This document shows, piece by piece, positions 1-5,302 of a stretch of DNA of 8,097 nt; the stretch's first letter is position 1, and each line of letters opens with the position of its first letter. Source of the DNA: JBNJEA01 sp051745395. GTDB taxonomy: Bacteria; Desulfobacterota; Desulfobacteria; Desulfobacterales; Desulfosalsimonadaceae. The stretch covers positions 1-8,097 of the forward strand of contig JBNJEA010000137.1 of the NCBI GenBank assembly GCA_051745395.1, written 5' to 3'. Position numbers and translations under genes: made by a program. Under the pieces are notes generated by a model, which saw only the letters and a program-made list of their open reading frames with translations, was not told the DNA's origin and did no database searches.

Positions 1-504
1 GCCGAAACCATCGTGGCGGGAACATGTCCATGCCGGAAAGAAATGAAAGACAGGGGTCTCGGCTGCGGCAAGCCCATGGATACCTGTTTTATGTTCGGCG
101 CCATGGCCCGTTACTACATGGACCACGGCCTGGGGCGGCAGATCGATTTCAGCGAAGCCGTGGCGCTTCTTTCCGACGCCCATGCGGCCGGGCTGGTCAG
201 CCAGCCGGCCACCGCCCAGAACCCCGGGGGACTGTGCAATTGCTGCAGTTGCTGCTGCAGCGTGCTGGCGACACTTTCCAAGTACCCGCGGCCGGCGGAA
301 ATGGTTACCGCCACTTACACCGCCCGGGTGGATCCGGATTTGTGCTGCACCTGCGAAACCTGCACAGACCGATGCCCGATGCAGGCGCCCGCTATAAACG
401 CCGAAGGCATCGCCGCAATCCAGCCGGAACGCTGTATCGGGTGCGGGCTATGCGTGGCCGCCTGTCCCGCCGGCGCCATCGAATTGGTAGCAAAAAACGG
501 TTGA
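1..504 (+). CDS. Polyferredoxin-type 4Fe-4S protein, 5'-truncated
   Basis: The reading frame is open from the first base of the window to a TGA at 502-504, so 167 C-terminal residues are seen and the true start lies upstream. Two classical ferredoxin motifs of the CxxCxxCxxxCP type are visible, at about residues 115-126 (with an extra Cys116) and 145-156, and predict two [4Fe-4S] clusters. Ahead of them lie two further cysteine groups: CPCRKEM...GCGKPMDTC (Cys9, 11, 22, 29) and CNCCSCCC (residues 79-86). Proteins with this layout are known to me as '4Fe-4S binding protein' in sulfate reducers and methanogens, generally 350-400 aa; their redox partner is not established. The role is inferred to be cytoplasmic electron transfer with extra metal sites. 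It converges on the minus-strand operon with only 21 nt between stops. The ferredoxin assignment is secure; the pathway is unknown. Confidence 0.88.
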   Translation, partial: AETIVAGTCPCRKEMKDRGLGCGKPMDTCFMFGAMARYYMDHGLGRQIDFSEAVALLSDAHAAGLVSQPATAQNPGGLCNCCSCCCSVLATLSKYPRPAEMVTATYTARVDPDLCCTCETCTDRCPMQAPAINAEGIAAIQPERCIGCGLCVAACPAGAIELVAKNG

Positions 505-524
505 ACCGAGAGGCGGCTCAGTTC
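492..524 (-). terminator. Candidate rho-independent terminator of the nfeD-floA operon
   Basis: Read on the minus strand, two nucleotides after the TAG of the last operon gene, GAACTGAG (524-517) can pair with CTCGGTTC (510-503). This gives 8 bp including one G-U, with a 6-nt loop. Five nucleotides later comes a run of six T (497-492). The gap between stem and T-run is longer than ideal, and a competing small CGGT/ACCG hairpin directly precedes the T-run. On the plus strand the same stem has a mismatch and no T-run, so it fits minus-strand termination only. It overlaps the end of the ferredoxin gene. Confidence 0.45.
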
Positions 525-525
525 T

Positions 526-1197
526 CTACATCCAGACATCCTGGTCCTGTCCCCGGAGACCGACCGGACGGCCGAGAATTTCGGACCACACCACCGCCTG
601 CTGGAGCTGTTTTGCCGAATACACCCGCCGGCGTCCGCCCCCGGTCATGCCGTAAACCGGCGCGGGTTTTTCTCCTCGTGGCCGGCGGGACTGTGGCTCA
701 GCCGCTACAGGCGCCTGGCGCTCCGGTTCTTCCGGTCGGTTTTTCTTTTCCGGTGTTTGCCGTTGCACCCGATCCGCCCGTTGCCCCAAATCCGCCCGAT
801 CCGCCCGATCCGCCCGATCCATTCGGGCTTCCGGTGTTTTTCCCTGATGCTTGAGCGATTCCATGCGCGTTTTGCCGCCCTCTTCCCGGTCCGTCGGCTG
901 CCGCGTTTCGGCCGAGGCCTTATCCGCGGGTTCGGCTTCCGTCCGTCCTTGATCAGCGCCGTATTCCGGAATCAGGTCCTCCCAGCCCGACGAGCGCTGC
1001 CTTTGGCCGGCCGGTTCGGCCGTGGCCTGCTCCAGTTCGGACTTGATCTGGGCGATGACGCCCTTGATTCCGGATTTGCCTTCCTTTTTCCCGCCCGATG
1101 ATTCACCGGGGGAGGCATCCTTTAACCGCTTTTTGATATTGACGATGTTGGAGACAATGATAATGGCCAACACGATCAGGAAAAAAAGGGTTTCCAT
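526..1197 (-). CDS. Unrecognised membrane-anchored protein with low-complexity linker
   Basis: This 223-residue protein is not one I can name. Residues 4-20 form one hydrophobic segment (LFFLIVLAIIIVSNIV) followed by KKR, which suggests a membrane anchor with a cytoplasmic C-terminal part. A short conserved-looking stretch follows (about 40-60, GIKGVIAQIKSELEQ), then a long hydrophilic, Glu/Arg/Pro-rich, probably disordered linker (about 60-180) with an RAD tripeptide repeat at 126-143. The C-terminus (193-215, YSAKQLQQAVVWSEILGRPVGLR, given here in part: SEILGRPVGLR) resembles an L..A...SEILG.P..LR tail that I recall from many otherwise dissimilar bacterial hypothetical proteins. The ATG has GAGG 7 nt upstream, and the gene starts 16 nt after the floA stop, so it is surely co-transcribed and perhaps coupled. 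In B. subtilis the equivalent slot holds yqfB, but no similarity is evident. It may be a scaffold or partner of FloA/NfeD; that is inference. Confidence 0.72.
   Translation of the reverse strand: METLFFLIVLAIIIVSNIVNIKKRLKDASPGESSGGKKEGKSGIKGVIAQIKSELEQATAEPAGQRQRSSGWEDLIPEYGADQGRTEAEPADKASAETRQPTDREEGGKTRMESLKHQGKTPEARMDRADRADRADLGQRADRVQRQTPEKKNRPEEPERQAPVAAEPQSRRPRGEKPAPVYGMTGGGRRRVYSAKQLQQAVVWSEILGRPVGLRGQDQDVWM
789..820. repeat. 9-bp tandem repeat inside the unknown membrane-anchored gene
   Basis: GATCCGCCC on the plus strand is repeated head to tail: 789-797 (first base changed), 798-806, 807-815, and a partial copy at 816-820. A separated copy lies at 771-779. Because the unit is 9 bp, it stays in frame in the minus-strand gene and encodes the tripeptide Arg-Ala-Asp several times. 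It lies in the disordered linker, where copy-number change would be tolerated. Confidence 0.85.
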
Positions 1198-1213
1198 GGC
1201 ATTCCCTCACCCT

Positions 1214-2209
1214 TTATTCTTCGTAATCCGACGATTCCGCCGGGCCTTTTTCGTCTTTTCCGCCGATGGTATCACGCATCTGGGTATCGGCCTGGATGTT
1301 TTTCATCCGGTAGTAATCCATGACGCCGAGGTTGCCGCTCTTTAAGGCCTCGGCCATGGCAATGGGCACCTGGGCCTCGTTTTCCACCACCTTGGCCCGC
1401 ATTTCCTCGACCTTGGCCTTCATTTCCTGCTCGGCCGCGTAGGCCATGGCCCGGCGTTCCTCGGCCTTGGCCTGGGCGATCTTCTTGTCTGCCTCGGCCC
1501 GGTCGGTTTCCAGTTCGGCGCCGATGTTTTTGCCCACGTCCACATCGGCGATATCGATGGATAAAATTTCATAGGCCGTGCCCGCATCCAGGCCCTTTTC
1601 CAGCACCCGCTTGGAGATGCTGTCCGGGTTTTCCAGGACGTTTTTGTGGCTGTCCGATGAACCGATGGTGGTGACAATCCCCTCGCCGACCCGGGCCAGG
1701 ATGGTTTCTTCCCCGGCGCCGCCGACCAGGCGGTCGATGTTGGCCCGCACCGTCACCCGGGAAACGGCCTTCAACTGGATGCCGTCCTTGGCCATGGCGG
1801 CGACCAAGGGCGTTTCGATCACCTTGGGGTTAACGCTCATCTGCACGGCTTCGAGCACGTTGCGGCCCGCCAGATCAATGGCGGCCGCCCGGTTGAACTT
1901 CAAATCGATATTGGCCTTGTCTGCGGCGATTAACGCCTGGACCACGCGCATGACATCGCCGCCGGCCAGAAAATGCGATTCCAGATCGTTGGTCGAAATT
2001 TCAAGCCCCGCCTTGACCGCCATGATTTTGGCATTGACGATCAACTTGGGCGAAATTTTGCGCAGCCGCATGAAAATGATGTTAAACAGCCCCACGCTGG
2101 CACCGGAAACCAGGGCCTGGATCCACAACGAAATGGCGGAGCCGACAAAATAAAACAGCACCAGCACCGCGATGAGTAAAATTATGGCAATGACATATTC
2201 AAATCCCAT
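1214..2209 (-). CDS. floA: Flotillin-like protein FloA (SPFH family, UPF0365)
   Basis: The 331-residue product matches the B. subtilis FloA (YqfA) length. Residues 5-26 form a hydrophobic segment, and a second re-entrant-type hydrophobic stretch follows at about 28-46 (ISLWIQALVSGASVGLFNII). The SPFH/PHB core spans about 50-225, including ISPKLIVNAKIMAVKAGLEI and VTVRANIDRLVGGAGEETI. An Ala/Glu/Lys-rich coiled coil follows (about 228-285), typical of flotillins and used for oligomerisation, then a tail ending in acidic residues. FloA proteins assemble into foci at the inner membrane and organise functional membrane microdomains, affecting fluidity, secretion and signalling (established for B. 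subtilis). The ATG at 2209 is supported by a strong AAGGAGG at 2220-2214, four nucleotides upstream. It is the third gene of the minus-strand operon, and pairing with NfeD is characteristic. I see no truncation or missing region. Confidence 0.97.
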   Translation of the reverse strand: MGFEYVIAIILLIAVLVLFYFVGSAISLWIQALVSGASVGLFNIIFMRLRKISPKLIVNAKIMAVKAGLEISTNDLESHFLAGGDVMRVVQALIAADKANIDLKFNRAAAIDLAGRNVLEAVQMSVNPKVIETPLVAAMAKDGIQLKAVSRVTVRANIDRLVGGAGEETILARVGEGIVTTIGSSDSHKNVLENPDSISKRVLEKGLDAGTAYEILSIDIADVDVGKNIGAELETDRAEADKKIAQAKAEERRAMAYAAEQEMKAKVEEMRAKVVENEAQVPIAMAEALKSGNLGVMDYYRMKNIQADTQMRDTIGGKDEKGPAESSDYEE

Positions 2210-2241
2210 GGGTCCTCCTTATCGGTTTAACCACTCAAATA

Positions 2242-2311
2242 ACACCTCACACCTCACACCTTACACCTTACACCTTATATCTTATACCTTACACCTTACA
2301 CCTCAAACCTT
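2242..2311. repeat. Ten-copy heptanucleotide tandem repeat between short nfeD and floA
   Basis: Ten head-to-tail 7-bp units fill 2242-2311 exactly. On the plus strand they read ACACCTC, ACACCTC, ACACCTT (three times), ATATCTT, ATACCTT, ACACCTT, ACACCTC, AAACCTT. In the operon mRNA (minus strand) the consensus is AAGGTGT, with GAGGTGT variants. The array starts 3 nt after the short nfeD stop and ends 32 nt before the floA start, just upstream of the floA ribosome-binding site. Similar heptamer arrays (short tandemly repeated repetitive sequences) are known from cyanobacterial intergenic regions; whether this is a related kind is not known from the sequence. No open reading frame is convincing here. 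Confidence 0.93.
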
Positions 2312-2314
2312 ATA

Positions 2315-2806
2315 CTATTCCGTCCGTTCCTTCTTCTTCCGCACCACCACCCGGCCGCCCTCCACCCGGGAGACCTCGACGGCATCGCCTTTTTCGATGT
2401 AGTCGCCCCGGGTGACCACGTCCACGCGCTCGCCTTCGATCTTTGCCGTACCCGCCGGCCGCATGTCGGTGAGCGCAACCCCCTGCTTGCCGAGATAGTC
2501 GGCGAGTTTTTCATCATAGGAGACCACCCCGTCTGTTTTGGAAAGAGACGACCGCAACGCCAGCGGGGAACGCGCCAGCAATTTCATGCCGGCAATGCCG
2601 ACAATCGGCAAGATGACAATATCGGCGGCGACAAAAGCCATGCCCGCGGCCACGGAAATGGCGGCAAATACCTGGTAAAGGGAATAGCCCAGCAGCCCCA
2701 CGGCGATAATGGTCAACACGCCGCCGGAGGGCAGAAGGATTTCGGCCACCAGCACCGCCATGCCGGCGACCTGGAGCAGAATCGGCAGAATCATCTGACT
2801 GGTCAT
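2315..2806 (-). CDS. Short NfeD-family membrane protein (OB-fold type)
   Basis: This 163-residue protein has an N-terminal hydrophobic half with about three membrane segments (about 4-25, 28-48 and 50-75, including LVAEILLPSGGVLTIIAVGL) and a soluble C-terminal OB-fold (about 105-157). In the OB-fold the NfeD signature is clear: G..G.A.TDMRPAGTAKIEGERVD, then YIEKGDAVEV and VVVRKK. There is no protease domain, so it belongs to the short NfeD class. Known short NfeDs work with SPFH proteins; no enzyme activity is expected. The ATG overlaps the upstream stop as ATGA (2806-2803) and has AAAGGA 6 nt upstream, so translation is probably coupled to the long nfeD. Its C-terminal domain resembles that of the long NfeD next door (shared pattern RP.G.A.I......DV.T...Y.EK). 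Unlike the other operon junctions, it is followed by a roughly 105-nt gap carrying the heptamer repeat. Confidence 0.92.
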   Translation of the reverse strand: MTSQMILPILLQVAGMAVLVAEILLPSGGVLTIIAVGLLGYSLYQVFAAISVAAGMAFVAADIVILPIVGIAGMKLLARSPLALRSSLSKTDGVVSYDEKLADYLGKQGVALTDMRPAGTAKIEGERVDVVTRGDYIEKGDAVEVSRVEGGRVVVRKKKERTE

Positions 2807-4293
2807 GCACTGTCCTTTCGGTCGACGACAATGGTATTGCCGCGGATCTTTGTCACCACCACGGGCGTATCTTTTTCCACGTATTCGTTTTCGGTGATCA
2901 CGTCAAAAATGTCATCATTGATCTCCGCCTTGCCCGACGGCCGCAGATAGGTCATCGCCTCGCCGGCATCACCGACGGCGACCCGCTTGGTTTCCTCGGA
3001 ATCGGCATGGGCGGCGGCCAGGCTGGCCTGTAAATAAGGGCCTTCGGTGGCGGAAGAAAACCGCGGCAGGACATAGCGGATCGAAAGCAAGCCAATGATG
3101 AAAGCGGCCAGAAACGAGCCGACCACCCGGACGATATTGCCGATCAAAATCGACATCTGCCAGGGATACTCGGGATCGGGCAGCACAAAATCCTGCAGGG
3201 CCAGGATCATGCCGACGGCGACACAGAAAATCCCCGCAAAACCGGCAATACCGAAGCCCGGCAGGACGAACACCTCAACACCCATGAGCACCAGGCCCAA
3301 CAGGATAACCAGAAATTCCGTATAATGGGCCAAGCCCACAAAATACTGGTTTAAAAACACAATGGCCAGGCAGATAATACCCACCAGACCCGGCACGCCG
3401 AAGCCCGGGGCCTTGATTTCTATGTAGAGCGCGGCCAGGCCGATCATCATCAGAATCGGGGCGATACCGCCGATAAACCGGACCATGATCTCCGACCAGT
3501 TGGGCGCAATGCGCTCTATGGTGTAGCCGTCGACGCCCATATCGGCCAGCACCGTGTCGATATCCGAAGCGCTGATCCGGGAAAATCCGAATTGCGTTGC
3601 TTCGGCGTCATGCATGGTCAACAGCTCGCCCTTTTCCACCACCGTCTTTTTGCGGGCCACCCGGTCTTTTTCCGCTGCATCGAGATCGGCAAACGCCCGG
3701 GCGTCCATGTAATCGGTGGTGCCGTCTTCCATCTCGACGGCATAGACGACTTTTGCCGGGGTGACCATGGCCTCGGCCAAAGCCGCCGGATAGCCGTTGC
3801 GCTCGGCCAGGGCCCGGAACCTGGCGCGCAGGGGGGACTGGAATTTTTCGCCCATCATCTGCGGCCCCTCCTGGGACTGGATAATGGGGGCGGTATCGCC
3901 GAGGGTCGTGCCCGGCGCCATGGCCAACTCTCCGCATGCCAGAGAAATCAACGCACCGGCGGAAATGGCTTTTTCCGTGACAAAGGCCACCGACTGCTCC
4001 GTCGGGATTTTCAGCAGCGTATCGACAATTTCAAGGGCCGAATCCACCCGGCCGCCGAAGGTATCGATTTCAAAAACCACCTTTGCATATTGTTTTTCCG
4101 AGATTTCGCGCTCCACCCGTTTTATAAACGCCGCCATGCCCGGATCCACGGTCCCGGAAACCGGCACCACGAACACGGTCGGCGCCTGGGCCGCCGCATG
4201 GCCGAAAAAAGAGCCGGATGCCCAGACAACGGCCGCTATGCCGAGGCCGATGAAAACCCGGAAAAACAGTGAATGCGTATCGATACGGTTCAT
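2803..4293 (-). CDS. nfeD: Long NfeD family protein: ClpP-class serine protease, membrane domain, OB-fold
   Basis: The 496 residues show an N-terminal signal or anchor (about 10-35, likely cleavage after HAAA) and a ClpP/crotonase-like protease domain (about 38-240). Here EIDTFGGRVDSA (75-86) corresponds to the family's D-T-x-G-G loop, and AISAGALIS (109-117) carries the presumed nucleophile Ser111. Four to five membrane segments follow (about 273-408), then a C-terminal OB-fold (about 437-492). In the archaeal homologue PH1510 the dyad is Ser97-Lys138 and the enzyme cleaves a hydrophobic stretch of stomatin; the protease domain of bacterial members should lie outside the inner membrane. At the position I align to Lys138 there is Arg160 (FRALAERNG), so activity is uncertain. 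The ATG at 4293 has only a weak GGAA upstream; an out-of-frame ATG lies 7 nt earlier. It is the first gene of the operon, overlapping the short nfeD by 4 nt. Long nfeD beside a flotillin gene is a known arrangement (yqeZ-yqfA). Confidence 0.95.
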   Translation of the reverse strand: MNRIDTHSLFFRVFIGLGIAAVVWASGSFFGHAAAQAPTVFVVPVSGTVDPGMAAFIKRVEREISEKQYAKVVFEIDTFGGRVDSALEIVDTLLKIPTEQSVAFVTEKAISAGALISLACGELAMAPGTTLGDTAPIIQSQEGPQMMGEKFQSPLRARFRALAERNGYPAALAEAMVTPAKVVYAVEMEDGTTDYMDARAFADLDAAEKDRVARKKTVVEKGELLTMHDAEATQFGFSRISASDIDTVLADMGVDGYTIERIAPNWSEIMVRFIGGIAPILMMIGLAALYIEIKAPGFGVPGLVGIICLAIVFLNQYFVGLAHYTEFLVILLGLVLMGVEVFVLPGFGIAGFAGIFCVAVGMILALQDFVLPDPEYPWQMSILIGNIVRVVGSFLAAFIIGLLSIRYVLPRFSSATEGPYLQASLAAAHADSEETKRVAVGDAGEAMTYLRPSGKAEINDDIFDVITENEYVEKDTPVVVTKIRGNTIVVDRKDSA

Positions 4294-4356
4294 TGGGCAT
4301 TCCGTTGCGCCAGATCGTCGTCAGGGAAAGAAGTAAAGAAGTGATAAGATGGTATT

Positions 4357-4385
4357 AAATTACAAGGAAAGGTTTGCAGTGTCAA
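4357..4385 (-). promoter_or_regulatory. Candidate sigma70 promoter for the nfeD-nfeD-floA operon
   Basis: On the minus strand a perfect TTGACA -35 box (4385-4380) is followed by a 17-nt spacer and TAATTT (4362-4357), which keeps the three most important -10 positions (first T, second A, last T). Transcription would start near 4350, leaving a leader of about 57 nt before the ATG at 4293. The alternative TTTAAT hexamer further downstream would need a 20-nt spacer and is less likely. In B. subtilis the equivalent operon is SigW-dependent; I see no ECF-type AAC/CGT pair here. Confidence 0.55.
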
Positions 4386-4438
4386 GGTGAATCCCCATGA
4401 AAACGCGGTTTCCGGCGATTTAAGCCGACAGCGCCTCT

Positions 4439-4452
4439 GGGTTTTGAAACCC
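4439..4452. repeat. 14-bp palindrome between divergent promoters
   Basis: GGGTTTTGAAACCC is a perfect dyad with 6-bp arms around a central TG. It lies between the -35 boxes of the two opposing candidate promoters, about 54 bp upstream of the minus-strand one and 66 bp upstream of the plus-strand one. It could be a regulator site, but its partner is unknown. No T-run follows on either strand, so it is not a terminator. Confidence 0.4.
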
Positions 4453-4517
4453 TTCGCCCCGATTGATTCCTCCCCACCCGGCAAGACCGGTTTATCACGG
4501 GTTTTCCCAAGCCCTTG

Positions 4518-4546
4518 TTGCACGCCCTTCCGAAATCCATTACACT
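4518..4546 (+). promoter_or_regulatory. Candidate sigma70 promoter for the hydrolase-methyltransferase pair
   Basis: TTGCAC (4518-4523, three of six consensus bases) and TACACT (4541-4546, four of six, including the key first, second and last positions) are separated by exactly 17 nt. Transcription would start near 4553, giving a leader of about 56 nt to the ATG at 4609. The fit is moderate. Confidence 0.4.
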
Positions 4547-4608
4547 TAAATTGAGGTTACATTAACGGAGAAACCCTCTGGAAAACACCAAAACAGCAGG
4601 CCGTTATC

Positions 4609-5274
4609 ATGCATGACAAAATCACAACGGAAGTATTTCAGGTCGGCGGACCGTATTTGACCTCTCACGACGATGCCGCCGCCTACCTGATATTTACGGG
4701 AACAAACGCCGCGCTGGTAGATGCGGGCTGCGGGACCGAACCGTCGCGGCTGATCGACAACATCCGATCCTGCGGGGTGATGCCGGAGCAGGTCGCACAC
4801 CTGCTGATCACGCACTGCCACATCGACCATATCGGCGGGGCCGCCGCCATCAGGGAAATGACGGGCTGCCAGACCGTGGCGCACGCAGCCGACGCCATCT
4901 ACTGCGAAACAGGCGACGATACGGTGACCGCGGCCAAATGGTACGGCAAGACCGTGACGGCCTTTACCGTGGACCGCAAACTGGCCGCCCCGGTTGAATC
5001 GATTCTCATGGACGGCCGCGACGTTTCGGCTGTTCACGTGCCCGGCCATTCGCCCGGATCGGTGGTCTACCTGTTTGAATCCGACGGCAGCCGGGTCTTG
5101 TTCGCCCAGGACGTCCACGGCCCGCTTCACCCGATCTTACAATCCGACCAGGACGACTACATCCGATCCCTGAAACGGATTATCGAACTGGAAGCCGACA
5201 TCCTTTGCGAAGGCCATTTCGGCATCTACCGGGGAAAAGACGAAGTGCGCCGTTTTGTGCAATCCTTTCTGTAA
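4609..5274 (+). CDS. Metallo-beta-lactamase-fold hydrolase (glyoxalase II-like)
   Basis: The 221-residue protein carries a complete MBL metal-site set: THCHIDHIGG (His69, His71, Asp73, His74), His147 in VPGHSPGS, Asp168 in FAQDVHG and His203 in CEGHFG. This predicts a binuclear zinc (or iron) hydrolase of the glyoxalase II-like group, which acts on thioesters, lactones or related esters. The substrate cannot be read from the sequence. There is no signal peptide, so it is cytoplasmic. The N-terminal strand (VFQVGGPYLTSHDDAAAYLI) and VDAGCG (37-42) are typical of the fold, and the length is normal for a single-domain member. The ATG at 4609 has CAGG 8 nt upstream; an ATG 4 nt downstream is out of frame. 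It lies 28 nt before the isoaspartyl methyltransferase start, so the two probably share a transcript. Confidence 0.93.
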   Translation: MHDKITTEVFQVGGPYLTSHDDAAAYLIFTGTNAALVDAGCGTEPSRLIDNIRSCGVMPEQVAHLLITHCHIDHIGGAAAIREMTGCQTVAHAADAIYCETGDDTVTAAKWYGKTVTAFTVDRKLAAPVESILMDGRDVSAVHVPGHSPGSVVYLFESDGSRVLFAQDVHGPLHPILQSDQDDYIRSLKRIIELEADILCEGHFGIYRGKDEVRRFVQSFL

Positions 5275-5302
5275 ACCGATACAATCGGAAATTGCCGTTT
5301 CT

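Larger units (their letters stand above)
4294..4608. other. Divergent intergenic region between nfeD operon and hydrolase gene
   Basis: This 315-nt stretch separates two divergently transcribed units. Its AT content is higher near both ends. It holds a candidate promoter in each direction and a palindrome between them, listed separately. The only longer reading frame (minus strand, about 4290-4523) runs through both promoters, has no recognisable domain and is judged spurious. I see no RNA gene or riboswitch motif. Confidence 0.8.

Noticed and set aside
24..854. 276-residue plus-strand open frame over the ferredoxin end and the unknown gene
   Set aside because: The first part is an out-of-frame reading of a real ferredoxin. 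The rest is Pro/Arg-rich antisense of a gene with anchor, ribosome site and operon context, and its Pro-Asp-Pro repeat is only the 9-bp repeat read backwards.
2242..2311. Possible CRISPR array
   Set aside because: The units are 7 bp and directly adjacent, with no spacers, and no cas genes are present.
3592..4272. 226-residue plus-strand open frame antisense to long nfeD
   Set aside because: His/Gly/Arg-rich shadow of a well-recognised protease domain; no ribosome site.
4290..4523. 77-residue minus-strand open frame upstream of nfeD
   Set aside because: It would cover the best promoter candidate, has no domain, and its composition does not resemble the genes around it.
5255..5302. Upstream in-frame start for the methyltransferase
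   Set aside because: It would overlap the hydrolase gene by 20 nt and place 16 polar, Cys-containing residues before an otherwise normal signal peptide.
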